A stretch of 64,000 bases of DNA from Oreohelix idahoensis (GCA_024509875.1 JAMPIV010000597.1:310001-374000), one strand, 5' to 3'. Numbered from the stretch's first letter, positions 1 through 11,751 are shown. A program made the numbers and translations. Notes: generated from the sequence alone by a model not told the origin.

Positions 1-759
1 GACTCCTGTGGTGAGAATTGTTCAAATTATGAAGCGGAGGCTGAGGCCATCAAGACAGCCATTGAATTACTACACCAACAGTTTGACCTTATGGAACGAA
101 AGCCATCAGATATAGTGATTTTCAGTGACTCCATGTCTGTTCTGGAAGCACTTAAACAGACTCCATATGAAAACAAAGACATTTTTCTTATAGGAAGAGC
201 GGTTCACAACTTGATCACAGCCTACTCCATCAGTGTAACCCTACAGTGGATCCCTGGACACAGTGATCTAACTGGAAATGAGACAGCTGATAGACTTGCA
301 AAAGCAGGAGCCTCTAAACAACAAAAGGACAGACCCTGCAGCATGAGAACAGTCAAACAGATTCTCAGAAACAACACAAGGGAAATGTGGCTGAACAGAT
401 GGGCGAACGGGCCGACTGGCCGAAATGTCTTTAATGAAATGACCTGCCCAAAAGACAACGACAACATAAACAGACTCAGCAGGAGAAATCAAAGTCTTAT
501 CTTTCAGTTCCGAACAGGACACGCCAGAGTCAATAGCCATCTAAACTGTATCAACCCTCAGCACCTACCCATGTGTAGACACTGCTCTCATCCCTATGAA
601 ACAACCAGACACCTCCTCATGGAGTGTCCATCACTCACAAACGCCAGGAAAAAACTTTTACAGACACCTCTGACAGTCACCAACTCACTATATGGAACAT
701 TAAAACAACTGCAGAAAACCTGCACCTTTTTAAGAATGGCATTGGGCTGCCAAGAGTAG
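1..759 (+). CDS. Partial LINE ORF2 C-terminus: RNase H domain plus zinc-knuckle tail
   Basis: The frame is open from the first base, so the gene starts outside the window and this is only its 3' end. RNase H cleaves the RNA strand of RNA-DNA hybrids made during target-primed reverse transcription. Visible residues are the second acidic motif (YEAEAEAIKTA, bases 28-60), the third (FSDSMSVLEAL) and the last (GNETADRLAK, preceded by WIPGHSD). Downstream lies a Cys/His pattern CRHCSHPYETTRHLLMECP, the C-terminal knuckle common in I, R1 and Jockey-type elements. No stop or frameshift is seen up to the natural stop. An RNase H domain of this kind points to the I/Nimb group of non-LTR elements; the exact clade is inferred. 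It is unrelated in sequence to family A, which starts about 100 bases downstream. Confidence 0.85.
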   Translation, partial: DSCGENCSNYEAEAEAIKTAIELLHQQFDLMERKPSDIVIFSDSMSVLEALKQTPYENKDIFLIGRAVHNLITAYSISVTLQWIPGHSDLTGNETADRLAKAGASKQQKDRPCSMRTVKQILRNNTREMWLNRWANGPTGRNVFNEMTCPKDNDNINRLSRRNQSLIFQFRTGHARVNSHLNCINPQHLPMCRHCSHPYETTRHLLMECPSLTNARKKLLQTPLTVTNSLYGTLKQLQKTCTFLRMALGCQE

Positions 760-835
760 ATACGCTCAGCAGCTATGGGATATCGACAACAACAACAACA
801 ACAACAATCCTGTAAAATAAAATAAAAATTTAAAC
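760..835 (+). repeat. 3' tail of the RNase H LINE with CAA and TAAAA runs
   Basis: Directly after the stop codon comes a short segment containing GCTCAGCAGC, then an ACAACAACA run and a TAAAATAAAATAAA run. A similar GCTCAGCAGC plus CAA-run ending occurs near 6745-6780. A short simple-sequence tail is usual for LINE 3' ends. The exact 3' boundary is not resolved. Confidence 0.55.
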
Positions 836-855
836 CACAAAAAACTTCAACAAAC

Positions 856-3855
856 ATGGACAAGTCAATTAAGGAAAATAAAACACAGCCATCCAAGACA
901 GGGGAAGGTCCTCTCGCAGGGAGGCGTATGATGCAACACAGAAAAAGCCGAAAGGAGTCTGTGTTACTGACTAACCTTCTTTCTTCTAGGAGAACTTCCA
1001 GTTTTGGCACCTGGAATGTTCGGATATTAAACGAACAAGGGAAAGTGGCACAAGTAGCTGCAGAAATGAGGGAATATAAAATCGAGGTTCTGGGAATGTG
1101 TGAAACAAAGTGGAAGGGGGTAGACAAGAAGAAACTCATCACAGGTGAATTGGCGCTGTCCTCAGGACATGAAGACGAAAGTTCACACCACAGTGAAGGG
1201 GTAGCTCTTATGTTATCTAAAGAAGCACAGAAAGCACTCATTGAATGGGAAGCCGTTGGACCCAGAATAATAACAGCTACTTTTGAAACAGCTAAAAAGA
1301 AAATAAATGTAAATGTCATCCAATGTTATGCGCAAACTAATGACAAAGAAGAGTCTGTGAAAGAAGCATTTTATACTAGACTACAGGAAATTATGGAAAA
1401 AGTAAAAAGAAGAGACATCACAATTTTGATGGGTGACATGAATGCAAAGATAGGTACAGTCAACACCGGCTTTGAAGAAGTCATGGGAAAACATGGGCTA
1501 GGAATAATGAATGAAAATGGGGAACTATTCTCAAACTTCTGTGCTTCAAATCAACTAGCTATAGGAGGAAGCATGTTTTCACATAAGAGAATACACAAGG
1601 CAACATGGATATCACCAGACCATAGAACAGAAAATCAGATTGATCATATATGCATAAACAAGAAGTTTAGATCATCATTGCAGGATGTAAAGTTATATAG
1701 AGGAGCAGATGTGGCATCAGATCACCACCTTCTGATAGCCAAAGTAAAAATGAAACTCAAGAGATATGCAACAATGCAAAATTATAGACAACAATTTAAT
1801 GTAGGACATCTAAGAAATCAAGAAACAAGAGACAAATTTGCGGTCACAATATCCAACAAATTCCAAGTGCTCCAACAGCTGGAAGATGTAGAGAATACAG
1901 AAGACTATTGGCAGCAAATCAAAACTGTATGGAATGAGAAAAAAGCATGGATAACAACAGAAACCATCAATAAGATAAAAGACAGAAAAAACAAGAAAGC
2001 AGATTTAAACACAAGCAAAACCAGAAGTTCCAAAGCCAAGGCTCAAGAAGTGTACACAGGAGCAAACAAAGAAGTAAAAAGAAGTATCAAAAGAGACAAG
2101 AGGAAGTATATTGAGGAGTTGGCAAGAGAGGCAGAAGATGCTGCAGCCAAAGGAAATATGAGAGAACAGTATAACAGCACAAAGAAGCTAACAGGGAAAT
2201 ACAAGCAAACAAGTTGCCTCATAAAAGACAAGAATGGAAAACTGCTCAGCAATATACAAGAGCAAATGAAGAGGTGGACAGAATATTTTGAGGACCTTCT
2301 CAATAGACCAGCTCCACAAAACCCCCCGGACATCCAGCCAGCAGAAGAAGAGCTCCAAATTAACGGTGAAAGACCAACGAAGGAAGAAATAAAGAAAGCC
2401 ATAAAGCTTCTAAGAGATGGAAAAGCGTCTGGACCTGATGGCATTCCAGCAGAGGCTGATATCGACACAGCTACAGAGATGTTATATAAATTACTTGGTA
2501 AAGTCTGGGAAAAGGAAGAGATACCAGCAGAATGGAAGGAAGGATATCTGGTTAAGTTGTCTAAGAGGGGAAATTTACAAGAGTGCACAAATTATAGAGG
2601 AATAATGTTACTATCAGTGCCAGGAAAAGTATTAAACAGGATTATCCTTGAGAGATTAAAAGAGTCCATAGACAAACTGAGAGATGAACAAGCAGGTTTT
2701 CGACAAAACAGATCCTGTACTGACCAGATAGCCACTTTGAGAATAATAGCTGAACAAAGTCTAGAATGGAATTCACCATTATACATCGGATTTGTGGACT
2801 ATGAAAAGGCATTTGACAGTGTAGACAGAGAATCACTTTGGAAATTGATGAGGCATTATGGAGTTCCCCTGAAGATCATTAATTTAATAAAGAAAACATA
2901 TGAAGACATGACATGCAGAGTTCTTCATGAAGGACAGCTTACAGAACCGTTTGGGATAAGAGCAGGAGTGTGACAGGGATGCCTCTTGTCTCCATTTCTT
3001 TTCTTGTAGCAATAGACTGGATTATGAGAACATCGACAACACACAACAGAAATGGAACCCAGTGGACTCTGACTGAGCAGTTGGATGATCTGGATTTTGC
3101 TGATGACTTGGCTCTTCTGTCCCATAACCGTAATCAGATGCAGGACAAATTGAAAACACTTGATGAGAGGTCACAGAAATAGGGTCTGAAAATACACAGG
3201 GAAAAGACAAAAATAATGAGAATAAATGCAGGTAATGATATCAGGGTTGAACTTGAAGAAACACCAATACAAGATGTAGAATCGTACACATATCTTGGCA
3301 GCAATATAGACAAAGTTGGTGGGACAGACAGTGATATCAAAATAAGAATACAAAAAGCAAGAGGAGCTTTCATTGCATTGGGAAATATATGGAGATCAAG
3401 AGAAATCGGATCCAACATGAAAATAAGAATCTTCAACTCAAATGTGAAGTCAGTCCTATTGTATGGTGCTGAGACATGGAGAACAACAAAGACAACAACC
3501 AAAAAGCTTATGTAGAATAGAGGGATTAAAATGGTATGACAAGGTTACCAACGTGGAACTGATGACAAGAACTAGACAAGTGCCAGTGGAACAAGAGATG
3601 AGAAAAAGACGCTGGCGAAGGATAGGACACACACTGAGGAAACCTGTTGATAGCATTACAAGGCAGTCCTTGTTCTGGAACCCCCAGGGCAAGAGAGGCA
3701 GAGGTAGACCAAGAAGCACATGGAGAAGAGAGCTGGAAACAGAGGTGAAAATGATGAGGAGAACGTGGAAGGAACTTGAGATGATGGCACGTGACAGGAG
3801 GACTTGGCATGTGTTTGTTGAAGGCCTATGCTCCTTTGGGAGTGGAGGGTTATGA
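856..3855 (+). pseudogene. RTE-like LINE family A, near full-length, broken APE-RT ORF
   Basis: A single ORF without a gag-like ORF1 encodes an apurinic endonuclease (FGTWNVRILN, CETKW, MGDMNAK, NQIDHICI, SDHHLL; residues about 50-300) and a reverse transcriptase (GFRQNRSCTDQ, FVDYEKAFDSVD, then FADD near 3099-3110). The C-terminus ends in the GKRGRGRPRSTW and RRTW region. Endonuclease plus RT in one frame is typical of RTE-type non-LTR retrotransposons. Four lesions are visible against the copy at 62971-64000: a TGA at 2971-2973 where that copy has CGA (a CpG transition), a 1-bp loss near 3009, a TAG at 3180-3182 where that copy has TTG, and a net 23-bp loss near 3509. ATG 856 is the first in-frame start. 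The element is dead. Confidence 0.9.
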
Positions 3856-3872
3856 ATGAATGAAATGAAGTC
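3854..3872 (+). repeat. Family A 3' tail, short TGAA/GAAT repeat
   Basis: The coding end runs into ATGAATGAATGAAATGAAG. The opposite-strand copy at the right edge ends in the same ATTC-type run near 62972-62994. The shared simple tail marks the family A 3' terminus. Confidence 0.7.
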
Positions 3873-3939
3873 GAGATCTTTAGATATAAGCCAAGTTGTT
3901 ATGTAGCTTTTGTCTTTTATTCATTGACTTTTATTAAAG

Positions 3940-4180
3940 ATAAAGGTTATCTCATAGCATATACTGCCATAGGGGAGTGAACTGCTAGAGACTTCATTAT
4001 ACTAGGTCCAGCTTCGAGAGGTGGGATGACCAGTTCCTTTTGTTGCTGCCTTTGCTGTCCCTAATTCTAGAGCAGACTCAGGTACCCATTTACGCCTGGG
4101 TAGACTGGAGCTTTACAAAACCATGTTACGAACCCAGCAAGTTTGCTGCAAGAGGCCAGCGCTCTAACCACTCTGCCAGT
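3940..4180 (-). mobile_element. tRNA-derived SINE (family S1), copy 1
   Basis: Read on the minus strand it starts with GGCAGAGTGGTTAGAGCGCT, which matches a tRNA A box, followed by GGGTTCGTAAC, a slightly damaged B box (about 4125-4137). The body then contains GGTACCTGAGTCTGCTC and CACCTCTCGAAGCTGGACC, and ends near TATGCTATGAGATAACC. Three further copies lie at 11752, 12205 and 35625. This is the only copy with both box regions well preserved. No clear TSD was found. Confidence 0.8.
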
Positions 4181-4184
4181 TGTA

Positions 4185-4845
4185 TGCTCAATTTTAATAG
4201 TATCTACCATTGAAATATTTGGTTTGTTCGTTAATCCTGATTTGCTGATTTGTTGCCACTATCACCCCTTTGTGAAGATCCTTTTCTTGTTTTACACTTA
4301 GCCATAGTCCTAAAGGAGCTTGCAGTGTCTCCTTTATTTTGTTTATATGATTAGTTCATATGTATGAGGCTGTCACATTGTCATCTTGTAGTTTTCAACA
4401 CTTTAGACCATTCATAGTGTAACAATCCTGCTGACTCGATCTTGGTATTTCTAAGCACAGACTGCGTTGTTGCACACTGCTTGAGTTATGAGGTCAGACG
4501 CTATAACACAGGTATTTCATGCATCGTGTATGCTTGGCATTTTTCTAAACATACCATATGTTGTTGTTTCAGTTATATACCTGACATTTTTCTAAACTTA
4601 TCATATTTTGTTTGCTTATTTTTCAATCGTTTTGTGCTTGTAAAATTTTTTCTAAATATACCATTAATATATATTGTCTTTGCTTTTGCTTCCAGTTGTT
4701 TTCCTTCTCATTCAAATTTTAATGTCTTTGACGTGTTGTATCTTGATTAGTACAAGAATAGTCTTACGGCAGTTCTCCTCATATACTTATATCATACCCC
4801 ATAACTGACTGCATTGTCTACCTGTTCGCTAACTTTTCACTTTTA
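4185..4845. other. Stretch without recognised gene
   Basis: AT-rich sequence. A roughly 100-codon open frame at 4442-4750 is phenylalanine/cysteine rich with no recognisable domain and is probably chance. Confidence 0.5.
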
Positions 4846-4848
4846 TCT

Positions 4849-4990
4849 CTGCTGTTCTACTTAATTCTCATTTTCTTTCCCTCCTATCTCTTGTTTGTCT
4901 GTCCCTGATGAAGGCCTTGTGGCCGCAACATAGATTTTTCATGTCCTTTCTCTTTGTAAGACGTATTACTATTTGTGTGTTTTTATAATT
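4849..4990 (+). mobile_element. Detached 3' end of the Penelope-like element family
   Basis: About 130 bases closely match 50054-50190, the 3' region downstream of the GIY-YIG ORF at 49 kb. The matching block includes TTTCTTTCCCTCCT, the motif CCCTGATGAAGGCC, and GTAAGACGTATTACTATTTG. No coding part is attached, so this is a 5'-truncated copy. Confidence 0.65.
4905..4928 (+). other. Hammerhead-ribozyme-like core, probably inactive
   Basis: CTGATGA is followed by a possible stem GGCC-TTGT-GGCC and then GCAA. Hammerhead cores have CUGANGA, stem II and GAAA, and Penelope-like elements are known to carry hammerheads. Here the GAAA position reads GCAA and an extra A precedes the stem, so catalysis is doubtful. 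The resemblance may also be chance conservation of the 3' end. Confidence 0.3.
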
Positions 4991-4999
4991 TTTTTTTTT

Positions 5000-5280
5000 T
5001 TCTACCGTAATACAAGAATAATGCTTTGTCACTTTGTGTGCTCAATGCCGCCTTGGTTTAGTTCACTTTCAAAATTCTTATAGAGGACTGATGTAAGTCT
5101 TCTGATTACCATCAGTACACTTAAATACATTACTAATTTTGAGGGCCATCATTTTGGTATGTTGTGCTTCAAACAGCATTTATTGAACCGATGTTCATAA
5201 ATGCTGATAAAATTATTGTTTGATTATTTTGCCACGTTCAATGTAAATCCAGGCTGTGATTTTCTTCTGCTTTGCTCAGT
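5000..5280. other. Stretch without recognised gene
   Basis: AT-rich spacer between the Penelope-like 3' fragment and the mariner pseudogene. Nothing recognised. Confidence 0.5.
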
Positions 5281-5284
5281 ATCC

Positions 5285-6075
5285 AGTGCATTTACAAGGT
5301 GCTATCCAAAAGTTCCTGGACTGTAGCCATTTACAAATGGTAGGCTTGCTGGAAGTTCTAGTTGCTGCTTTTACCTTTGAGGTAGTCCCCTTGGGATTTG
5401 ATACAACAATCCCAGCCCCTTTCCCACAGCTGGAAGCACTTCATGAATTCTGTATCTGGGATGCTTTTTAATCACCTCCTGCTAGTCTATCTGAATGTCC
5501 TTAATGTTCTTGAATCTTCATCCCTTCATCTGAATCTTCATTTTATGGAACAGGATGAAGTCACTGGTTAAATAGGGAGGGTTGGGGGGTCAGGGAGGTA
5601 GTAAAGATAGAGAGACCCCTACCATGTCTGTTTACATACCAGAACTGCTTTACAGACTGAGTGGTGTGAGCCAGCACTTTGTAATGGTGCAGAAACAAGT
5701 CTGCTTTAGATTCAAAATCTGAACCTGGAGGAATGAACGTCTTATCAACAATTCCCTCCATGTCAGACAAGCAGACCAGTATGCTCTTGACCTGCCTCAC
5801 TTTCTTTGGTTGTGGGGAGGATGGACTCTGTGATGTTTGCTGCTTTGTTTCAGGGTCGTAACCTTATGCCCAGCTTTTATCATCAGTGATGACTTGGAAA
5901 GTTTTGGTAGTTTCTGACCTGAGAATTCGTCTGCATGCACCATATGACAGGCCAGCGAGGCTGCAGATGTTCGGGATCATATGCTGATGGTCCTCATGGA
6001 TGACTTGTTGCGCTTCTTTCACATTTTCGTCCATTCTGCTGGTTGAAGGCTGACCAGTACATTCAGAATCATTTA
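5285..6075 (-). pseudogene. Mariner-family transposase pseudogene
   Basis: Read on the minus strand, ordered fragments of a mariner transposase are recognisable: ENVKEAQQVIHEDHQHM (N-terminal region), SLAGLSYGACRRIL (helix-turn-helix region), GYDPETKQQTSQ (first catalytic Asp block), ILVCLSDMEGIVDKTFIPPG, FLHHYKVLAHT (second catalytic block), and near the C-terminus SIPDTEFMKCF and CIKSQGDY. Mariner enzymes cut and paste DNA at TA sites using a D,D,D triad. In the second block the expected HHDN reads HHYK, so that catalytic Asp is lost. Several stops interrupt the frame, and the region around the third Asp is not recognisable. Terminal inverted repeats were not identified. This is an old, inactive copy. 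Confidence 0.75.
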
Positions 6076-6079
6076 CTGT

Positions 6080-6700
6080 TTGCCCACATTTGAAGTGTGA
6101 GAACTACTGAAAAGTCTGGCTTATACATACAGTGTATGCATGGAGGCATATCTGGAGTCATCCTTATATGACCACCAGCTATGCACAATGCTACAATATA
6201 TGTACGTGTAAGTGAACCTATGTCTGTGAGGTTAATTACATCCTCATTGACTCTTGAAATCATCCACACACTTCCATGGATTCCCCCTGTGGTGAAACTT
6301 GTTGAGAACCCAGCATTGCACTCTATGCTTGGAGAAGTTACTTGAGCCCCAGGCGTAATTCTTTTGCTTTGACTTGGTTGACTGCATACAGAAGGATCTC
6401 ACTATGGACCCAGTGATGGGTAGAGGAAGCTGAGAAGTGGCTCTGTGCATGACATGACAATTCCTTGGGAGAGCCCAGAACCAGAGTACATTATTTTAGC
6501 TCTGCATAGTTGGAGAGCCCCCCCTGGATGGCAGGGAATGCACAGGATGCCATGCACTTCTTACTGTACCTTGGGACCAGATATGATGATCCTTTAAATG
6601 TAAACCAAGCTGGAGAAACTGGAGCTCATGACTTCAACTCAGCACGTTTCAGAATGGCAGAAAAGCCACAGGAAAAGCCTAGATCTACAGTGTAGATAAT
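6080..6700. other. Stretch without recognised gene
   Basis: Short open frames on both strands carry no recognisable domain. The right part probably belongs to the element whose 3' tail lies at 6735-6785. Confidence 0.4.
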
Positions 6701-6734
6701 ACCAAGGAGTCTTCAACTTGGTATTGGCTGCTAA

Positions 6735-6785
6735 AGAGCGAGAAGCTCAGCAGCCCTAATTAAACAACAACAACAATACACACAG
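6735..6785 (+). repeat. LINE-type 3' tail with CAA run
   Basis: GCTCAGCAGC followed by AACAACAACAACAATA resembles the tail of the RNase H LINE at 760-835. It is most simply a 5'-truncated copy of that or a related element; coding sequence upstream was not recognised. Confidence 0.4.
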
Positions 6786-7695
6786 CGTCATCACCAAATT
6801 CTTGCTTAAGCATTCTGTAGGTTTCAGATGCAGTTTTGCTTCAAGCAAAACTTGATGCAGACATGTTGCTTCAAGTTCGTCATTTCACTTCACTCAAATC
6901 TCAGAACACTGCGACAGCACCTTACAAAAATGATTGTTATAAAAAAAAAGGAACACATTACACGCACTGACATGACACTTGGCATAGTACTTCAGAAAGG
7001 AAGTGTAGCATTTTTTGGCGGCACAGGTACATACTGCTTCAGTTAGCACTTCATGCAACCAGTCTGGGTCCTTTTGGATAGCTCTATGTGCATTAAGATT
7101 TACATTGGAAAGTGTTCTACATTTTTTATTTTTTGTTTTTTAAGTATTTCCTTGTGTTTCAGTTCCTATTTAAAGGAACATATGTAAACCTACACAACAT
7201 TTTAGCTCAGAGAAATACCTTAATTTTAAATATGGGAAAATTATTTATTCCAATGACAAAAACATGTCATTTAAAAGAACAAAAACAAAATTAACATAAG
7301 GGCACTGACTATTTTGTTGGTTATTAATTAAACTGTTCCTGACAAGTATGAGATTTCCAGAATAATTAACAACACAGACCAAGAGGAAGCAGCACAGGCA
7401 TAGGTATATTCTGTGTCTGGTGCCATCTGTAAGGGAGAGTTTGGATAAGCTCTTGAAGTTCAAAAGTACATAAATTTTAAAAAGAAACTCTAAAGCCCTG
7501 GGTGAGGGGGCAACTTGCACATGCATATGCATATTTCTTTGCCATGAGAGCTCTTTTTAAAGACATTTAAAAAAAAGTTATATAATAGTTCTGAAATGTG
7601 CATGTAGGTCAGCATTAAATGAAAATTAGTTGAAGAACTTGAGTTTAAACAGCCATTCTCTTTTAAGTGTCTGGTTTGATTTTGATAATTTAAGG
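6786..7695. other. Stretch without recognised gene
   Basis: AT-rich sequence with no frame over 100 codons and no recognised repeat. Confidence 0.5.
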
Positions 7696-7699
7696 AACA

Positions 7700-7870
7700 T
7701 ATTCATTGCATACCATCAGTGCTCCAATCTCCTCTGTTAGATTACACAAGGAGGATCTATGCACAGTGCATAGATTCTGTAGCACTTGCGAGGATCTCAA
7801 TGCATGTCGCACATTCTATAAATATTTTTGTGGTGGGTAGGTTTCCTAATTTATTTTCAAAAAAATTTTT
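7700..7870 (-). repeat. Dispersed repeat, inverted partner of 11570-11730
   Basis: The reverse complement of this segment matches 11570-11730. Shared blocks include GATCCTCCTTGTGT, GAGATCCTCGCA (one difference) and GGAGCACTGATGG. Both contain AGAATGTGCG beside an AAATATTTAT block. The type of element is unknown. Confidence 0.6.
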
Positions 7871-9265
7871 GCCAGGGCAGCAGCCATATGGCCTACTCTT
7901 TATGATTTCCAACTGCTGAGGAATTTTTAATGTGTGCAACTTGCACATGGGACCTCCTAATTTTTTTCATCCTTATTCGAAAAGGCTAGGCATCCGATCT
8001 CATTACCCAGGAGATCAAGGGGGAGTATAACACCATTAGGAACCACTAGTTCTTATCTTCAGCATTTTTTCTTACTCCTGTTTGCCATAAATATTTATGT
8101 AAACAAATTTCTGGTGAAAATACTGGGAGTTTCCAAAATAAAACATCATGATCTGTTTCAGAATGAGCTGTAATTGTTGAATATTTCACTCCTTATGTTG
8201 TATTTTCTTTTCAGAGCATGCTACCAATTGTTATATTTAGTGTAAATGATACACACACTTTTCTAACTTGTTGAAATTATTTGTTCATTTTCATATTTCA
8301 TTCCATTTGTTTTATTTTCATTTCAGTGTTACGACAAAAGAAGCTTTGATGTTTGATGTATTGACTGTTTTAGCATTTCCCATTGTTCATCTATATTATA
8401 CATTTTTAACAGGACATTGAATGTATATCGTATCAGTTCTTATGACTAATGCAAATATATTTGTGTTGCTAACTTGTGCCTGTTGATCCCTGCCTAAGTC
8501 CATTGTTCACTGCTACAAAGAGCGAATGCATCTTTCAAATTTTGACTGATCTTATTCAAAGTATTTGAACTGGATAAAACTACATAAATGTATCCAACAG
8601 CTCATTGTGAATAATCTAGTCAATTTTCATTGAAAGAGAGACCACCATCAGCAGTGTCAAAACAACTTGTTAACATTTTCATTCAGCTTGCCAGAAAATT
8701 GTAGCAATCCTCTGCTAATGTGACAGTTAGCCATGCGCGTGGTTGAATCTCCCCAAATGAACATAATGGACTTTATATGTCATAATGATTTCATCTAGCT
8801 GGAACATTTTGAAGCAGAAAAGAAACTAAAATAATTATGTAGAGAGAAAAAGTTTTATAGACTATATAAGTTATGTGTGTGTGTGTGTGTGCAAGAATAA
8901 ATAAATTTGACAGCATACAGGGAGCGTGCCACCACTGTTTCCCGTCACCATCATGATGATAGCATAGAAAGTCTGATGGAGTGTGTAACAGACGTGAAAA
9001 CACACTCCATCGAGAAGTGATACTCCAGTGATAACAAAAGCTTTATCTGTGCTAAGAGACTGTTGCACTCAACAGAAACCTTAACATCATGCTGCTGTCT
9101 GTTTTTAGTTGGGGTTGCTGAAAATGCAGTATGGCTAAGTAAAGTTGAGAGCATATCACATTTAGACCAAATGTATCTATTCAATACTGCAGTGGCTTCC
9201 GTAGATGTTTTAACCACTGGCATTTTGAAGCTTCATATTTTAGATTCATTATTTATGAGTAGGGA
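7871..9265. other. Stretch without recognised gene
   Basis: AT-rich sequence with a short GT microsatellite near 8875-8892. No coding or mobile signature was recognised. Confidence 0.5.
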
Positions 9266-9269
9266 ATAT

Positions 9270-9930
9270 CATCATCAATATCCTTCAGCCCCCTTTGGAG
9301 CATATGCCTTAAGCTAATTCACGCCAAACCATCCTCTGCCGTGCCATTGGTTGAAGTCCTTTCCATGTTCTCTTTATCTTATTCAGGTCTCTCTCTCCAG
9401 TTTTCTTCTCCGTGGGTTTTTATATCTCCCTGTATTTTACCTTGTGGATTCCAGAACGAGGACTGTCTTGTAATGCTATCAACTAACTTCCTCAGTGTGT
9501 ATCATGTCTAATGCTTACATTTGTCCCTCATCACTTGTTCCTCTGGTATGTGTCTGGTTCTTTCTATCTTGTCCACCTTGTTGATCATGTCATGCCTTTT
9601 AATAGTTCTGATCTTCGCAACCCACCCATTTATGACAGTCTGTCACTTCTTGGTTATCATGTTTGTGTTGTCTACATGCTTGTCAAAGCCATATATTCTT
9701 TTGTGTTGTATTTGATTTCTTTTGAATTCCATATATTTCTTAATTCATTGAAAGCCCCAGGATCCTTCTGCTTTCTTATGTAATATAAATGTCTGTTCTT
9801 CCAACTTTGTCTATATCGTTGCCAAGAGACACGTGCGTGCGAGTTGCAACATTGTCGTTTCCCTGTTAATTTTCAGACCTAATAGCTGTGGCCTGTTACC
9901 CCGTTTTCTCAATTTGTCCCACTCAGGCCG
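9270..9930 (-). pseudogene. Family A LINE fragment (C-terminal half), decayed
   Basis: The plus strand follows the minus-oriented family A copy at 63001-63720 block by block: CCTTTGGAGCATATGCC, CTTTCCATGTTCTC, TTCCAGAACGAGGACTG, CTTGTAATGCTATCAAC, ACCCATTTATGACAG, then TTTTCAGACCTAATAGCTG and TTTGTCCCA near 9880-9925. It covers the part from just after the FADD region to the 3' end. Many indels leave no usable frame. Confidence 0.75.
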
Positions 9931-9934
9931 CGGG

Positions 9935-10620
9935 AATCACCACAAACATAAAGTGTTACTGCAAACATCTAGCAAGTGAAACAGCCATTAGCTATTTAAA
10001 CTACTCAGTTTAGCCGTTTACACAGAAAACTTCAATGTATCCATTTACTCACACAGTGCTGGTTATTATTGTTATCAAGATTACCCAGTAAACTTCATTG
10101 TATCCATTTACCCAGGCAATGCTGGTTATTATTGTTATCCAGTTTACCCATTTGCATGAAGAAAATTGTCCAGGGGAGCTAAAAAGTACATAGAAACTGC
10201 GCTTATTCGTAATTCTCTGAAAACAGACGTAATTTTATTAAAGTAGATCTTAAGAGTGCTCAGTGTTGTTAAGTAGATCTCCACAGTTTCTGGGTTGTCT
10301 GCCACTGAACTATATGGTACACTATACTTTCTCTGACAATAAACACAGACGTGAAATTGACTACACTTAAGGTTACATATTTTTATATCAGGGCATCTCA
10401 AATAACTATATGTGAAAACTATTACCGATAATAATAACTACATATTGCAAGTTTACTCTTCCTCTGATAATTTTACTTTGGGCATAAACAGCTGTCTCAA
10501 AGTAAATTATCATTACTCTACATGAAATTACACTGCAGAACACATTTAGAATATCTACGGTGTAAATCAATTACTAAGTAAAATTTAGACACATTCTGAT
10601 TATTAGTAGTGATAACTGAC
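9935..10620. other. Stretch without recognised gene; contains a short tandem duplication
   Basis: At 10027-10150 a unit of about 70 bp occurs twice. Both units contain GTATCCATTTAC and GCTGGTTATTATTGTTATC. Nothing else was recognised. Confidence 0.5.
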
Positions 10621-10624
10621 TATG

Positions 10625-11555
10625 AGAATGCGCCCCTGAGGTGATAGTCCTCAGCTGCTTTTTTTCCATGGTGTACCTTTCTGTGTGTTCTTTTCTCTTC
10701 TGCTTGTTGTGAGAGCTTCTTTTTGCCCAATCTGAGGTGATGCCATAGGGATCATCGCCACTTGGTGCGATCGGCAGCTTCATCCTCCCAGGTTGCTGGA
10801 TTTATGTCCAGTGTCCTCATGTCTCTCTTACACACATCTTTGAACCTCAACTCCAGTCGCTTGACTGTTCCTTTGCCATCAGCCAGTTGTCAGTAGTTAA
10901 TATCTTTGGGGATGCGACCATCTTCCTTGCGGCGAACATGTCCAAGCCATCGTAGTTTGCGCCAAGCAGTGTATATATGCTTTGAAGGCCAGCACGTAAC
11001 CTCAGCATTTGTCACCTTGTCCTTCCACGAATTACCAAGGATGTGGCGCAGACACTGTAGATGGAAGGTATTGAACTTTCATTCGTTCTTAGCATAGGTT
11101 GTCCATGTCTCGCTGCCATATAGTGGTGACGCAGGCATTATATACCGCAACTTTGGTCTTCATTGTGAGTTTGGAGTTTCCCCAAACACGCGTTGTGAGG
11201 CGGGCAAAGATTGCTGCAGCTTTGCCAATACGGCTGTCAATTTCTGTGTCCAGAGAGAGTTTGTCATTGATGGTAGACCTCGGGTATATGAAGTGGTGCA
11301 CCACTGCCAGTTCATAGTTATCGTTAGTAATAACTGGTGCAGCACCCACATCCTGACCCAGCACGTGTGTTTTCTTTAGACTTATTGTGAGGCCAAAGTC
11401 CTTGCATGCTTGAGAGAAGTTATTCATCAAGCTCTGAAACTCCTGTTGACTTTGAGTGACGACTGCAGCGTCGTCGGCGAACAGCTAGCCTCTTATTGTG
11501 ACCCTTCTGATTTTCGTTTTTGCGTTCAGCCCTGCGATGTGAAGGAAATAACAGC
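10625..11555 (-). pseudogene. LINE family C fragment: RT palm and C-terminal region
   Basis: On the minus strand LFADDAAVVTQS (about 11460-11500) is the RT catalytic motif. It is followed by FSQACKDFGLTISLKKT, DNYELAVVHHF, LSLDTEIDSRIGKAAAIFA and NACVTTIW. The far C-terminal part near 10750-10900 still reads as KRDMRTLDINP-like and WEDEAADR-like peptides with indels. The usual YLGS motif reads YPRS, and a frame break follows NACVTT. It is a 5'-truncated, dead copy of a family distinct from A, B, D and H. Confidence 0.75.
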
Positions 11556-11569
11556 GGGTTCTTAAAATG

Positions 11570-11730
11570 AACCATCTCATATATTAAAAATATTTATACT
11601 TTATAGAATGTGCGGTTCCTGTATACACACATTGGGATCCTCGCAGGTGCTACCGAGTTCGTGCACTGTACTGAGATCCTCCTTGTGTGATTTATGGGAG
11701 GAGATCGGAGCACTGATGGAGTTGTCTGTG
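11570..11730 (+). repeat. Dispersed repeat, inverted partner of 7700-7870
   Basis: See the partner copy: about 150 bases match in inverted orientation 3.9 kb apart, including GATCCTCCTTGTGTGAT and GGAGCACTGATGG. It ends just before SINE S1 copy 2. Confidence 0.6.
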
Positions 11731-11751
11731 TGCAATGAAGAAAACCAAAGC

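Noticed and set aside
2043..2588. 181-codon minus-strand frame inside LINE A
   Set aside because: Antisense shadow of the RT coding region.
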